From contig NC_090450.1 in NCBI RefSeq assembly GCF_031143425.1, forward strand, positions 220,731,442-220,795,441: a DNA stretch of 64,000 nucleotides, read 5' to 3'. Below, in pieces: positions 63,100-64,000 of this stretch (the first letter of the stretch is position 1; every line of letters begins with the position of its first letter). The notes beneath the pieces were generated by a model. The model saw nothing but the letters and a program-made list of their open reading frames with translations, searched no databases and was not told the DNA's origin. A program made the position numbers and the translations under genes. The stretch is from Pleurodeles waltl (taxonomy: Eukaryota; Chordata; Amphibia; Caudata; Salamandridae).

Positions 63100-64000
63100 T
63101 GGGGGATACAATTACAAATTGTCCCAGACTCTGGTTCACCTTACACTTTTATTCAACGGGCAGTGTGGGAAGACAAGTTTGAGAGAGTGTTAGGTAACAG
63201 CTTGAAGCCAATAGATATACACCCATTCACATTTACTTGGGAGGGAATTCCCATGGCTGGATTTGTGGAAACCAAATTTGAATTTAAAAACAGGTCAGCC
63301 CTAAGGTATGTTGCAGAAAAGGGACTATCTTTACTAAGGTGGATACATCAGGGACCATTAGGTATCACTCTTGATCCCAACAGGACAGACCAGGTAATGC
63401 TACTTACTGAACATGCAAAGTTAAGAGAGAATGAAATTGAGGAACAATTTCTCACTTTTTTTTTTTTCCGGGTGATGTGGGAAAAATGCGCAGGTTTAAA
63501 CTTAGGATTTTACTAAGGGAATGAGCTGTGCCCATTTGTCATAAGGTGAGGAGCATCCCTATTGGTATCAGGGATGGCATAATGGCAGAATTGAATACTC
63601 TAGAGAGCGAAGGCATAATTGAACCCGTAGAAAGTGAGAATGGTTGGCTCCCTTATTTGTAGCACAGAAGTCAGATGGCTGTTTAGATTTGTGTATTGAC
63701 CTCAGGGATTTGAAAAAAATATTGTAATTTACAAATTTCCATTACCAAGAATGTATGGGATTCTTTCAGTCTAAAGGGTTGAAATGGTTTTCGACAATGG
63801 ATTAGACATCGGCCTATCACCAGGTGCAGTTGCATACGGCAAGTAGGAACCTTATAACATTCATCACCTCTTTTGGGGTAGATTTCTATGCATGTTGTTT
63901 GGCCTTCCGGATGTGGCTACAGTATTCCAGTGTTTAATGCACAAAATGTTCAAAGGTGTTAAAGGGGTGACGTATTTCCAATACAACATCCTAATGATGG
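63100..64000 (+). pseudogene. Gypsy protease and reverse transcriptase remnant, cut by window edge
   Basis: A protease-like VPDSGSPYTFI is readable near 63121-63155. A frame at 63163-63516 continues the protease and spacer. From about 63560 to the edge, reverse transcriptase blocks can be read across several frames: a MAELNTLESEGIIEPV block, KSDG...LCIDLRDLKK, then YHQVQL-like and ITSFGV-like pieces, with many stops. Dead and incomplete. Confidence 0.7.

Larger units (their letters stand above)
24906..64000 (+). mobile_element. Degenerate Ty3/Gypsy (Mag-like) element, split by two insertions
   Basis: The outermost element. Its parts, all on +, are an LTR (24906-25089), primer site (25093-25110), leader (to 25520, continuing at 47962), gag start (48731-48805), the rest of gag (62422 on) and degenerate protease and reverse transcriptase up to the window edge. 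The parts are separated by a minus-strand element at 25521-47956 (duplication CAGTG) and an ERV at 48806-62417 (duplication CTAT), and resume exactly across each duplication. Many stops and frame shifts show it is dead. Family call (Mag-like) rests on the primer-site type, short LTR and Gag zinc-knuckle layout and is tentative. The 3' end lies outside the window. Confidence 0.75.

Overview
The window looks like intergenic DNA from a very large vertebrate genome, most likely a salamander or newt. No conventional host gene is recognisable. Almost everything with structure is a transposable element: Harbinger-type MITEs ending in GGGCC(T/A)CAT-like or GGCCCTCATTCTGACC tips, LTR elements several kb long, and a long-LTR endogenous retrovirus. 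The organism call is an inference from this repeat landscape; no host marker gene was seen.

Positions 1-17,940 hold older or short repeats: a near-perfect hairpin (4-113), TA microsatellites, a solo LTR (263-857), three copies of an unclassified dispersed repeat (1.2-2.4 kb, 4.05-5.3 kb, and inverted at 15.2-16.0 kb), four Harbinger-like MITEs with TTA/TAA target duplications (7693-8186, 10679-11324, 14126-14744, 17027-17736), and a solo LTR (12199-13677, target duplication GGTA) that is an older relative of the complete ERV further right. Positions ~17,945-22,295 are a decayed, 5'-truncated PIF/Harbinger transposon.

From 24,906 to the right edge the window reads as one nested structure. The outer layer is a degenerate Ty3/Gypsy element on the + strand (LTR at 24906-25089, tRNA-Ser-like primer site, gag and pol remnants at 48.7 kb and 62.4-64.0 kb). 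Two LTR elements, both on the minus strand, are inserted into it. The first (25521-47956, 5-bp duplication CAGTG) is an LTR-internal-LTR-internal-LTR array whose internal part encodes only a Gag-protease-membrane polyprotein, with no reverse transcriptase or integrase. The second (48806-62417, 4-bp duplication CTAT) is a 13.6-kb gamma/epsilon-like endogenous retrovirus with gag-pro-pol and env. The third LTR of the first element is itself interrupted by a 9.5-kb PIF/Harbinger transposon (36673-46185, duplication TTA).

The 9.5-kb Harbinger is the most informative unit. Splice sites that keep frame predict three genes: a DDE transposase on + whose first coding exon lies near the left terminus; a three-exon Myb/SANT-like gene on minus that sits entirely inside the transposase's 5.4-kb first intron; and a second, two-exon Myb/SANT-like gene on minus, downstream and convergent. 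The large intron also carries a 64-bp tandem array, a 40-unit two-type minisatellite with higher-order structure, and a 51-bp array. The decayed copy at 18-22 kb keeps the right half of the same layout. The nesting fixes the order of insertion: Gypsy first, then the two LTR elements independently, then Harbinger into the array.
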